Below, one piece after another: positions 35,301-43,388 of a stretch of 64,000 nt of DNA (position 1 is its first letter; each line of letters opens with the position of its first letter). The stretch comes from CAZCZZ01 sp964503335. Lineage in GTDB: Bacteria; Verrucomicrobiota; Kiritimatiellia; CAIVKH01. The notes under the pieces are model-generated. The model saw only the letters and a list, made by a program, of their open reading frames with translations, was not told the DNA's origin and searched no databases. The stretch lies in contig CAZCZZ010000013.1 in the NCBI GenBank assembly GCA_964503335.1, positions 1 to 64,000 of the forward strand. The letters are read 5' to 3'. Position numbers and translations under genes: made by a program.

Positions 35301-38300
35301 CGCATCGTACGGCGCCTGCACGGGCACCTTCTTCACAACCTCCGCCAGTTCGTCGACCTGGTACAAGTCTTCCGGCGAGTTCGCTGGATTCCACCCGGGC
35401 CCCATGTCCATGGGACCGGCCCTGACAGGATTCGCGAACTGGATGGTGAGGCTGTAGTAATTCAAGGCGCCGGCGAGATCCCGGGCGCCCGTGAACCTGT
35501 CGAACCGGAAGATGCGTCCGCCGTACATCTCATCGGACGCGGCATTCTCCGTGTACACGTTGCCATCTGTGTCAACAGCGAGCCCCTTGGCGCCGGGCGG
35601 ATACTTGAAACCCGCATTCGAGAAGTAGGCGGGCGACGACTGTCCCTGGTTCATGATGCGCGTGATGAACTGATTCGTCGGGTTGAGGTAGAAGACATCG
35701 CCCGTCAACTTCGCCACTTCGATCTCGTCCGGCGGACGCGTCGGCCCAAACCGGTTCACGGTGATCAGGACAGGGTCGGAATAGTCGCTCACCATCGCCT
35801 GCCAGTTGTGGAGCGCGAACGGCCCGAGTCCCGAATCCTGCAGGACGCCGAAATCGGGCAGCGACCACCACGGCAACGTCGCCTCGATGAGCGAGCGATC
35901 CACCTGGTCATCTCCGCGCTGCAGCAGCGTCGTGACAACCGCATAGAACCATGTGGCCTTCGGGGCAAGAACGACCTGGCTCAGGTTGTCGAGGATCGTT
36001 GGCAGCGGGTTTTCGTCACGCAAGGTAAAGACCACCTGGCCGAACTGCGCAGCCGGCCATTCGCTCACCGGAAGCGCCGGGCTGTTGACCACATTCGGTG
36101 GCTTCACCAGCGTGTCGCCGCGAACCTGGACATAGTCGATCAGCGTCCTGGCCCCGCTCGCACGGTCGAAACGGAAAAGGGCGTACACGAAATTCTCGTC
36201 GGGTCTCGCCACCTGCGTGCTGCTCGGGTTGAACTCCACTTCGACCTGCACACCGTTTCCATCCGGCGCCGACACCTGCGTCACCGAATCGATCTTCGGA
36301 GGAAGTGGTACCCTGCTGGCGCGCCCCTCGAACGCGAACAGTTCACGCAACGAGTCATCGGCCTGCCCGGCCATCAGGGCCAGTGTCGTCACGCCTCCGA
36401 GCGAATTCGGCATCATGGACAGCCTGTACTGCGTCGCGCAGTAGCTCATGAACGACTCGTTGAGCCGTGCCTCGGCGAAGTTCGCGCGGTGCGACGCAAT
36501 GCCGCGCCAGAATCCGGTGAAACGACGGTCAGGCGGCGGACCCTGCGCGTAAGCAGGCGCCGCAATCATGTCGCCGATCGCTTCAATGAAATCCTGGCCC
36601 GCAGCAAACAGCCTGTCGAACACGCCGGGTGGGAGAACTTGCGCGTTGCCGTTGATGTTGCGGTCCACGACGTACGAGAAGAACGACGACGTGAACAGGA
36701 ATGCCTGCAGCGGATTGAGCTGCGTCTGCTCGCTGATGACCGGGGGGCGGACCGAAAGGTTCTTGCCGCGGTTGAAGATCATGATCGGCAGGGCGCTCTG
36801 TGGATTGTTCGGGTCGGCCCACGCCGCATTGACGGCGTCCTGTAACAGATCCAGCCATTCTGCCAACGAGGGCGGTCCCCCATTCGACCATGCCATGCCG
36901 AATGAAAGTCCGTAGAGCAGCGTTCCGAGCGGGATGCTCTCATCGCCGCGACTCAACTCCTCCGCAAGTCGATCCAATCCATCCGGCGTGATGCTGAGCA
37001 GGCCGGCATCAGCAAGGGCGGGATTGAGCTGGTTGCCATCCGCGTCGAGCACGCCGGCCTCCGTCCCGCCTACGAGCAACATCGCGTCCCGCACCAGCTC
37101 GCGGGCCTTCTCCAGTTCCATCCCCCCGCCCAGCACACCGAACCCACGACCCACGACGCTCATCAGCGACACACCCGCCGGCGCGGAGGCATCGAACACG
37201 GTCGCCGCCGTCGGCAGCGTACCAAGGTCGATCGCGCGGGGCGCATCCCCGTTCACCGTGATCCGGATCAACTCGTGGTTCGGCGAGTTGATCAGCAGTG
37301 TGTAGATGCCCGTCGGGAGGCCGCTGAACGAGAACGATCCGTCAAGCGCCGAGGTGGTCCTGTACGAAGTGCCCTCGATCGAGATGATCGCATTGGCGAT
37401 CGCGTTGCTCGTCACGGAATCGATAAGCGTCCCGCCCAGCGAAATCCCGCCCTCCTGCACGTTGAAGGCCACGACGGAAACGGCGTACTCGAGAAGGGTC
37501 TCCACGGAGATCGACCGCATTCCGAGCGCGGCATTGTCGGCGATGGTGACGTTCGCGACAAGCTGCGTGGCGCTGTTGACCGTCACGCTGTTCACGGTCA
37601 CTCCGTCGCCAAAATCCGCGATGCTTGAGGCCTGGTCGAAATCCGTGGCGAAGGGTCCGCTGCCCATGCCGGCCAGCGTGACGCTCACCATCTGCCCGCG
37701 CGACGCGTTGGCCGGCGAAACACCGGTGATGATCGCCGCAGACACCGGCTCTACAGGTACGTTGTTGGTCGTGCCGTTGACTACGCCCGTGATGCGCTGG
37801 ACGTTACGAAGGCTCGGGCTGACCACAGGGTCCACAATGAGCGTCAGGACATTCGTGCTGCCCACGTCCGCCGACGGCACATCGAGCACCGTGATCTGGA
37901 GCGCCTGCGTGGACCCCAAACCCCCGCCATCCGCGACGGCGAACGGCACCGTGTAGACACCGGCCTGGGAGAAGTCGGGCGCGAAGAAGAATTCGCCCGT
38001 GTCGGGCACCAGCACGGCATTCGGCGGGAGATTCGACGACGAGTACACCAAGGAGTCGCCATCAATATCCGACGCCTCAAGCTGGATGGACAGCAGCGTG
38101 CCTTCATCCACCTCCACGGCATCGGGCGGGAACAGGTAGGGGCCGCGGTTGATGTTCGTCACCGTGATCTCCACCGTCTGCTTCTTCACATATCCGGTTT
38201 CATCCCGGGCGGTGACCTCAACCGAATAGACACCCGCTTCGTCAAAGGCCGGCGTGAAGCGCAGTGTCGCCGTCGCCGGGTTTCCGTTCGTGGCATCCAA

Positions 38301-39881
38301 CTCCATCGTATCCGTCATCGGGGAGGCCTCGATGGTCACAACTCCGCCATCCGGGTCGGAAGCCTGCGCGGGGACATCGACCGTCTGCCCCTCGCCCACG
38401 AAGACCTGCGGCGGCACCGTCAGGGAGGGCGGACTCACGGACTCCAGCCCGGCAAGCACCTCAATGGCATACGTGAACTGGATGGTACGATGCCGCGTAA
38501 AGGTGATCTGCCGTGTCAGCTTGTCGTTGCTCTCGAAACGTCCCGCCGTGAGCTGGCCGCTGAGATCAAAGTACGGCTGACCGTACGGCAACTGACCGAA
38601 ACCGGCCGACGCGCCGGCGACCGCTACACCCGACGTGCTGACATGCACCACACAATGAAGCGGCGACACGCCGACGCGCCCGCCGAGGTTGTAGATGCTC
38701 ACATCGACGGTCGAAACCAGGTTCCCCGTCGCACGGTCGAGTGTCGTGCGCTCGTTCGTCGTGGTGATGAAGCAATGCGCGGAGATATCCTTCATCACCG
38801 TGGGATTGCCGGCGAAGGAGGCGCCAAGCGGCAGGAGGAGGACGAGGAGACAGGGCGCCGGGGAGAGACGGCGACGGGTCGACAGGAGGAATGCGAGGCC
38901 GAGCGCGACAAGCAGGATGGATGCGGGTTCGGGCACGACGGTGATTGAGATGTTGTCGATGCGAACAGCGCTGTCACCGGATGTCTCGTTGAGGCTGTCC
39001 AGCTCGAACGCCAGGATGGAATAGGTATTCGAAGTCGTAAAGGTGCCCGTGTAGTGCGACCACTGGGGGCCCTTGATGCTGGCGCCGATGGTGCCGAGGA
39101 CATTGTAGGGACCGATGTAGTCCAAATCCATCAGCGCCAGCGATGCGGCGAACATGTTGCTGACGATGCTGAAGGCGCCAAGGTCGTCGGTGAAGTACAT
39201 CGACGCGAAGAAGACGTCGGGGAACGTGCCCGTGTCAAAGGTGTCGGAGAGCTGGTTGTTGAAATCGAACTCGATGGTGTAGGTCTCGGGTGCCAGTGCG
39301 AACGGGCGATAGGTGATTGTCCTGTTCGTCGTTGAATCCCCCAACACCATCTCTTCGCTCGACACGCTGACGTCGCCGGAGTTCGTCCAGTTGACGAGGC
39401 CGGCGGAAAAGTCATCCACCTCAGGTCCAGCGGAGACAAAGAGGCGGGGCCGGATGGAACGCTGGACAGACATCGCATCCGAAGCACCCTGCAAGCCGGG
39501 GACCGGGTCTCCTGCGGTGGATCCGGACGCATGCAATTTTGCATCGAGGCTGCGTGCGGACCGCTCGTCGCGAACGACTACCTGCCTGAGAGCCGGAAGC
39601 TGGCTGACCCAGGGGCGATTGGACCGCTCGATATGTGCCGCGAGTTCTGTGCGCACCCGCTGCTGATAGGACTCGAACAGACGGCGTGATTGCTCGACAT
39701 AAAGCTCGTCCACTTTCCCCGGAAGGGACTTCGACTCGAGGATGCCGGACCGGCCTTCGCCGTCGTGTGCAAGGCTGTCGAGGGTAGGAAGTCCGGATAT
39801 GACGGAAGCCATTGCACCGGGAACGGCCAATAGAACGCCAAGGCAAGCGAAACGGAATTTCCCCACAACGCACGAAAGCAC
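32301..39881 (-). CDS. Giant secreted protein with internal PEP-CTERM signal
   Basis: 2,526 aa from a GTG at 39881, six bases after GGAGGAG. Signal peptide (FACLGVLLAVPGAMA), then a beta-sandwich and, unusually at residues about 316-340, a complete PEP-CTERM tail (VPEPASILLVALGLAFLLSTRRR). A second hydrophobic stretch resembling a signal peptide follows at once (CLLVLLLPLGASFAG). The rest carries two cadherin/He_PIG-like Ig folds, a TIG/IPT-like domain, a carboxypeptidase-regulatory-like domain (LIDSVTSNAIANAIISIEG), further beta domains and a charged helical C-terminal region (about 2130-2400). It looks like a fusion of a PEP-CTERM protein with a separate giant secreted protein. First gene of the four-gene cluster. 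Function unknown. Confidence 0.85.
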   Translation of the reverse strand: MLSCVVGKFRFACLGVLLAVPGAMASVISGLPTLDSLAHDGEGRSGILESKSLPGKVDELYVEQSRRLFESYQQRVRTELAAHIERSNRPWVSQLPALRQVVVRDERSARSLDAKLHASGSTAGDPVPGLQGASDAMSVQRSIRPRLFVSAGPEVDDFSAGLVNWTNSGDVSVSSEEMVLGDSTTNRTITYRPFALAPETYTIEFDFNNQLSDTFDTGTFPDVFFASMYFTDDLGAFSIVSNMFAASLALMDLDYIGPYNVLGTIGASIKGPQWSHYTGTFTTSNTYSILAFELDSLNETSGDSAVRIDNISITVVPEPASILLVALGLAFLLSTRRRLSPAPCLLVLLLPLGASFAGNPTVMKDISAHCFITTTNERTTLDRATGNLVSTVDVSIYNLGGRVGVSPLHCVVHVSTSGVAVAGASAGFGQLPYGQPYFDLSGQLTAGRFESNDKLTRQITFTRHRTIQFTYAIEVLAGLESVSPPSLTVPPQVFVGEGQTVDVPAQASDPDGGVVTIEASPMTDTMELDATNGNPATATLRFTPAFDEAGVYSVEVTARDETGYVKKQTVEITVTNINRGPYLFPPDAVEVDEGTLLSIQLEASDIDGDSLVYSSSNLPPNAVLVPDTGEFFFAPDFSQAGVYTVPFAVADGGGLGSTQALQITVLDVPSADVGSTNVLTLIVDPVVSPSLRNVQRITGVVNGTTNNVPVEPVSAAIITGVSPANASRGQMVSVTLAGMGSGPFATDFDQASSIADFGDGVTVNSVTVNSATQLVANVTIADNAALGMRSISVETLLEYAVSVVAFNVQEGGISLGGTLIDSVTSNAIANAIISIEGTSYRTTSALDGSFSFSGLPTGIYTLLINSPNHELIRITVNGDAPRAIDLGTLPTAATVFDASAPAGVSLMSVVGRGFGVLGGGMELEKARELVRDAMLLVGGTEAGVLDADGNQLNPALADAGLLSITPDGLDRLAEELSRGDESIPLGTLLYGLSFGMAWSNGGPPSLAEWLDLLQDAVNAAWADPNNPQSALPIMIFNRGKNLSVRPPVISEQTQLNPLQAFLFTSSFFSYVVDRNINGNAQVLPPGVFDRLFAAGQDFIEAIGDMIAAPAYAQGPPPDRRFTGFWRGIASHRANFAEARLNESFMSYCATQYRLSMMPNSLGGVTTLALMAGQADDSLRELFAFEGRASRVPLPPKIDSVTQVSAPDGNGVQVEVEFNPSSTQVARPDENFVYALFRFDRASGARTLIDYVQVRGDTLVKPPNVVNSPALPVSEWPAAQFGQVVFTLRDENPLPTILDNLSQVVLAPKATWFYAVVTTLLQRGDDQVDRSLIEATLPWWSLPDFGVLQDSGLGPFALHNWQAMVSDYSDPVLITVNRFGPTRPPDEIEVAKLTGDVFYLNPTNQFITRIMNQGQSSPAYFSNAGFKYPPGAKGLAVDTDGNVYTENAASDEMYGGRIFRFDRFTGARDLAGALNYYSLTIQFANPVRAGPMDMGPGWNPANSPEDLYQVDELAEVVKKVPVQAPYDAIRRVGQPWAQIPYNALGVDLETWTDGNAALLVQRLASPSLDGRLQSDENFLILDDQITFTFEVSNPSQAVVFDVHAVSLLIDGDGLLALVTNSGPSSIDLNPGESLVYTSVYVAVSSGVVRVKGVAEGTDGGGTTVSSFPDPKDGIQVVIEDPIEILRVEPEEATIHPGDVFTMKMIVVNNAPEQLTTVTPDLQTYQLATNILGQGTAQVVQAISPTGITLQPGQQFTFTGTYTAITAGVVGFTGNASGFSPARNRTYDAKPKTYLVNITPFDFTATPYPSFVPLDPASTVRVTVTVANATSESFLNVEPQLVRDDGIGDFLNRDYSQAQPANIGPHETNHYTVILSQPTNQGVVVYRVDLHGQLSGGGNLLVDPRYVTINIGPIFTGLVTDVQMLLRTERGQVFTPTYRQHRPLPDVSVKMWDVERPVGPDNVYTGYTDAAGVFHIPVPKPGIYSLTAEHGESKVGQTFATVTAEYNQAETEFVVPASLVKDARRLIGELTNITYAADPQITFLFKTFQVQNTNVWHFQTGNASNFVGQFERGPATPKFRGIYRGPMNDYDEDLRRILGARLPDQWDSLQRLMLHMAFTKKRADEAAFFAFVNADFATAKMVAKLSDRLIKLGKKRIIKTHPHFNNGNKQLTQQQIEEQDEQAGKILDDYKKTAKEGLSKKRGDMDIEKGVEALEDWLFGVDYLDPEKEAEFFRRILGTGIVRPLRSKEIEEAEAKHLDKIKWEIIGRNLIRLRREITVTVMDGKILEALQGQAIDPLILEARKTFHNIFLGLWIIGAQMPLEKAVEKANDPQTYVQGSSETALTLASRFDEQIAIMSNNRRYYLSYVFPEIRPESEGEPGNPVVEKISGMVTALGSLQPQALQTVEQFAYDRVTGAIDGFLFTPIQIGVGVYLQVDLYGLQLGTLCRAQDSFYRSEHHRYLPPTARSLLTLVPTPAGIDEFIVDGSEDMMAYQILFYDELVLKGKFPVFRQGVWDLVKDQLPNWTGL

Positions 39882-40035
39882 AACGCTCTCCTCCACCAAA
39901 GACGTAGAACCTGTCGACGACCACCTCGTCGGTAGTTTGACGAAGAATCCCCATCTCAGCAAGTACACTAATCAGGGAAACCTGTCATATCCGTGCGGGG
40001 TCGCCCCGATTCCGCCGAACCGGGAGCCTTTACTT

Positions 40036-40064
40036 TTGACAGGCTTTTACCCGTGCTGCATAGT
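40036..40064 (+). promoter_or_regulatory. Promoter of the polyprenyl synthase gene
   Basis: TTGACA (40036-40041) and CATAGT (40059-40064) are separated by 17 bases, and the ATG at 40082 follows about 10 bases after the expected start point. The divergent space 39882-40081 must also hold the promoter of the giant-gene cluster, which I cannot place confidently. Confidence 0.65.
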
Positions 40065-40081
40065 TTCAAAACGGTTTTCTC

Positions 40082-40963
40082 ATGGCTCAGCATTCCGACC
40101 CGGACATCGAAACACAGCTCGGCGAAGTAAGGGCACTCATGGCCCAGGCTTTGGCAGATACCGTCCTGCGGCGCCTTCTCGATGACTGCAAGAGCTTGCT
40201 TGCCCAGGGGAAGATGCTCCGTTCGCGTCTTTGCCTTCGCGTCGGTCCATCCGCGCAAGTGCCTCACAATACGCTGGTTCACGCATCGGCAGCCGTGGAA
40301 CTAATCCATGCCGCAAGCCTTCTGCACGACGATGTCATCGACGGCGGCTACCTGCGCCGCGGCGCTCCGACATTCTGGGTGGAACGCGGCGTTCCCGGGG
40401 CCATCCTGGTCGGCGACCTGATGCTCTTCAAGGCCTTGGACCTCATCTCGCGCGTGGAAGATATGCGGCTGACCCGGGCGCTGATCCAGCTCACGGGCGA
40501 AGTGTGCGACGCCGAGTCGGAACAGGAACTTGTCCTCCGCGGCAAGGCGCCTCTTTGGGAGAATTCGGTCAGCATTGCCCGCCGGAAGACCGGCGCCCTC
40601 TTCGCTTTCGCCGCCACAGCCTGCGGCGGCAACGACGCGGTGCTTGCAGCCACCTTAAAGGAATCCGGCTACGCAGTGGGCACGGCCTACCAGCTCGCCG
40701 ACGACGTGCTCGACGCGACGGGGAACGAAGCGGTATCCGGCAAGACGCTGGGAACGGACAGCGCACGAGCCAAGACAACCGCGGTAACCGCCGAGCGCGA
40801 CCATGACATGGACGCCCCCGCTTACATCGACCTGCTCTGCCGCGAAGCCGAACAGGGCCTCGATCCCTGGCCCCACATCAAGCACGCCTGGCGCGTATTC
40901 ATGTCTCAAGACATGCGCCCCACCCTCAACCGCCACGTCGCAACCATTCCCAGTCCGGCGTAA
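40082..40963 (+). CDS. Polyprenyl diphosphate synthase
   Basis: 293 aa. Two aspartate-rich motifs are present, DDVID (83-87) and DDVLD (207-211), with the basic LRSRLCLRVG before the first. These bind the allylic and isopentenyl diphosphates via magnesium. The small residues before the first motif (ASLLH) suggest a long-chain product, such as a quinone side chain or the undecaprenyl-like range; this is inferred. There is no Shine-Dalgarno site, and the short leader follows a good promoter. A long inverted repeat lies just beyond the stop. Confidence 0.9.
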   Translation: MAQHSDPDIETQLGEVRALMAQALADTVLRRLLDDCKSLLAQGKMLRSRLCLRVGPSAQVPHNTLVHASAAVELIHAASLLHDDVIDGGYLRRGAPTFWVERGVPGAILVGDLMLFKALDLISRVEDMRLTRALIQLTGEVCDAESEQELVLRGKAPLWENSVSIARRKTGALFAFAATACGGNDAVLAATLKESGYAVGTAYQLADDVLDATGNEAVSGKTLGTDSARAKTTAVTAERDHDMDAPAYIDLLCREAEQGLDPWPHIKHAWRVFMSQDMRPTLNRHVATIPSPA

Positions 40964-40968
40964 CCCTT

Positions 40969-41057
40969 GGAGACGGCATGACCCCATGCCGTTCGTTGGG
41001 CTGATCAAATGGCAACCCTCTTCACGCTTGGGAACGGCGTGGGGTCACGCCGTCTCC
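40969..41057. repeat. Long imperfect inverted repeat
   Basis: GGAGACGGCATGACCCCATG and following bases (40969-40994) pair with 41032-41057 at 24 of 26 positions, with a 37-base loop. It lies between two convergent genes and could act as a bidirectional transcript end or be a small mobile palindromic element. Confidence 0.75.
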
Positions 41058-41061
41058 AGAG

Positions 41062-41400
41062 CTACGGCAGCTTCACGCGGACCCGGTAGCTGCGGTTCGG
41101 CGTGTCGTTGGTGTCGGGGATGGATGTGGTGCCGAGAAGACCCGGCACGTTCGTCGTCAGGGGCAGCCAGGGTCCGACGATCAGGTTCGTGTTGTAGTGC
41201 AAATCGTACACACGGCCTGTCGATGACGGGAACGTCACGTAGCGCGGGGTTCGATTCGTGAGCAGAATGATGCGGTGATACGAGTTCGCGTTCGTCGGCA
41301 CCGTGTCCGCGATGAATTCGAACAGGTTGAGGAATCCGTCCGAATCGCCGCTCACTGATGCATATTGTAAGGAGAAAATAGAAGCCGGCTGCGGGAGCAC
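41062..41400 (-). pseudogene. Remnant of a large secreted protein (C-terminal module)
   Basis: 112 aa without a signal peptide or good start. SGDSDGFLNLFEFIADTVPT resembles a decayed thrombospondin-type calcium repeat, followed by a beta module (PSSTGRVYDLHYNTNLIVG through DTNDTPNRSYRVRVKLP) that typically ends large secreted proteins of this lineage. Only the last part of such a gene survives, next to a long inverted repeat. Confidence 0.6.
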
Positions 41401-41439
41401 CCCTACCGGGCGAATAGGTGATCCTCTCCCGAGAACACG

Positions 41440-43221
41440 TCACCGGGAGACCGGCGAGTTCGCTGAGTCGGAGAGCGACGGGGCGTCGTGGGCCAGAAGT
41501 GATTTCGGCACCGCGTCCTCGTCCTGAAGTTGGTCCCTGTAATAGACCTGGATGCGGAAACCCTCGTAGGCATGGGCCTCACCGAAGTTCTTCATATCGC
41601 GCTCGCGAAAACCCTTGGGAACGATATATGCGGCAGAGACGGTTCGCTGCTGGGCCACCAGCCATGGACCTTCAACGCGCAGCGGCTCTTCGGGCACGAC
41701 CGCTCGCGATGGCCGCACGTCCTGGCTCTTGGCGCCGCGATCATAGAATGTCACCAGGACCTTCACGTCCGATGAATCGATCTGCCCTTCGCTCAGCTTC
41801 GGCTTCATGGTGATGCGGACAATCCGCATCTCATCGTAGTCCTTTGTGCCCTGAAACTTCTCGCGTTCCACGGTGGCGATCCGGATGCGCCGGGGCAGAC
41901 GGGAACCGGAGGATTCGGGTTTGCTCTTTCCGGAGGTCATGGTCCCCGCAAGCTCGGCCCGGGCGATCCGTGTGCGCTCCGCGGCCGCTTGGTCGTAAAG
42001 CGGTGTGCCCATGCTCAGGTTCATGACCTGCGCCCACTGCTCGCCCGCCTGCTTCAAGAGGCCGCGAGCTTCGCAAATGCGGGCCCGCTCCACATAGGCG
42101 GGAGTAAAATCCGGCGCCATGATCTGGATGCGCTCGAGGAGGTCATCCGCTTTCACCACGTCCTGCTTCGACTCCGCCACGAGTGCTTCCGTGAGCATTT
42201 CGCGAGCGCGATCCACCAGGGCGTCGCTCGATACGCGCGGGACTTTGTCCGACGGATTCATCTGCGGCGCGGGAACCGGCTCGGGAGGCGACTCATCCTC
42301 TTCTGCCACGGCCGCGACAACGTCGGTCACGGATTCCCGGCCGGTCGGCGGCTCGACGGTGACGCCGGCAGGCGGGGCCGAGGTGGTCAGGAGATTAAAC
42401 GGGTAGATGTTTGCCGGCGGGGCGGAAGTCGCCACGACCAGGGTTGCGGCTTCGGCGCGCGCCGCCGCCTGCTCGGTCTCGCTCCGGATCTTCTCCACGT
42501 CGATCGCCGGCGCGGTGACGACACCCAGGTCCTTGTTCATATCCGTGATCTGTTTCCTCAACTCCTCCACGGAGGCGCGAAGTGACTCGACTTCTGAATC
42601 GACGGCTCCCATGCCGTTTGTCGCGGGCACCGACACGGTGTCGACCGTCGAGGTGGGAATGCTCTCCAGCCGCGCCACAACCTTCTTCATTTCAGCCTCG
42701 AGCGTCGCGTCGAACGATTCCACCGACTGCGTCGCCGAGCCGGAAGCAAGGTCCACGGCCTGAGTCGATCCGTCTTTCGGAAGGCTTTCATAGGTCTCCA
42801 CGATCTGCACCGTGGTGGTGTTCGAGAAGATGAAGATAAACAGGAGCTGCGCGAGCAGGATGATTCCGATCGCAACGAACGCCAGGGCTTGTACCGCTCC
42901 GATGCGACGCCGGATGGATGCGATGATCGGCTCGACCCACTGGTACTCCATGACGGTCCCGCCCACCTCGATGCGGTCGCCATGCTTGAGCTTGGCCTCG
43001 CGGACCGGCTTGCCGTTCAGCTCGACCGGATTGCGTGAGCCAAGATCCTTAATGTAGACACCGTCGGCCCGCTCCTCGAGCTGGGCGTGGCGGCGCGATA
43101 CCCTGTCGTCATCGATCAGGTCAATCTGGCATTCCGGGTCGCGCCCGATCAGCAGGGAACCCTGCTGCACGGCGATTCGACGGCCCTTTAAGCGCCCGGT
43201 TAGAAAAAGGAGTCGGTACAT
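41440..43221 (-). CDS. FHA-domain membrane protein
   Basis: 593 aa from the ATG at 43221; a TTG at 43260 is an alternative. An N-terminal FHA domain (LLIGRDPECQIDL, VSRRHAQLE, IKDLGSRNPVELNGKPV) binds phosphothreonine peptides in the cytoplasm. One transmembrane helix follows (ALAFVAIGIILLAQLLFIFIFS, around residue 125). The outside portion has a coiled coil (about 170-260), a Pro-rich linker, a TPR-like helical segment and a C-terminal beta domain of about 150 residues (RRIRIATVEREKF onward). It seems to link phospho-signalling inside to an envelope function. The partner kinase is not in the window. Confidence 0.85.
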   Translation of the reverse strand: MYRLLFLTGRLKGRRIAVQQGSLLIGRDPECQIDLIDDDRVSRRHAQLEERADGVYIKDLGSRNPVELNGKPVREAKLKHGDRIEVGGTVMEYQWVEPIIASIRRRIGAVQALAFVAIGIILLAQLLFIFIFSNTTTVQIVETYESLPKDGSTQAVDLASGSATQSVESFDATLEAEMKKVVARLESIPTSTVDTVSVPATNGMGAVDSEVESLRASVEELRKQITDMNKDLGVVTAPAIDVEKIRSETEQAAARAEAATLVVATSAPPANIYPFNLLTTSAPPAGVTVEPPTGRESVTDVVAAVAEEDESPPEPVPAPQMNPSDKVPRVSSDALVDRAREMLTEALVAESKQDVVKADDLLERIQIMAPDFTPAYVERARICEARGLLKQAGEQWAQVMNLSMGTPLYDQAAAERTRIARAELAGTMTSGKSKPESSGSRLPRRIRIATVEREKFQGTKDYDEMRIVRITMKPKLSEGQIDSSDVKVLVTFYDRGAKSQDVRPSRAVVPEEPLRVEGPWLVAQQRTVSAAYIVPKGFRERDMKNFGEAHAYEGFRIQVYYRDQLQDEDAVPKSLLAHDAPSLSDSANSPVSR

Positions 43222-43274
43222 GCGAACCGGCACTATCTCCAAAACGATCTCAAATCTCAAGGAGAGGCATTTAG

Positions 43275-43348
43275 TCTGTAGGATGAATAGACTGTAGGTT
43301 CTGAATTCTGAACCTACTGGCTAAGCCCTCCTACAGCCTACAGCCTGA
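43275..43348. repeat. Inverted heptad repeats upstream of glyQS
   Basis: CTGTAGG units on the left and CCTACAG units on the right (two in a row, period 7) face each other, with an inner perfect pair GTAGGTTC (43294-43301) and GAACCTAC (43310-43317). They occupy most of the 167-base space between the divergent FHA and glycyl-tRNA synthetase genes. Confidence 0.7.
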
Positions 43349-43388
43349 TCTTGACCCTTCCCCCCCTCTTCCCCATTCTGCCGCCCCT

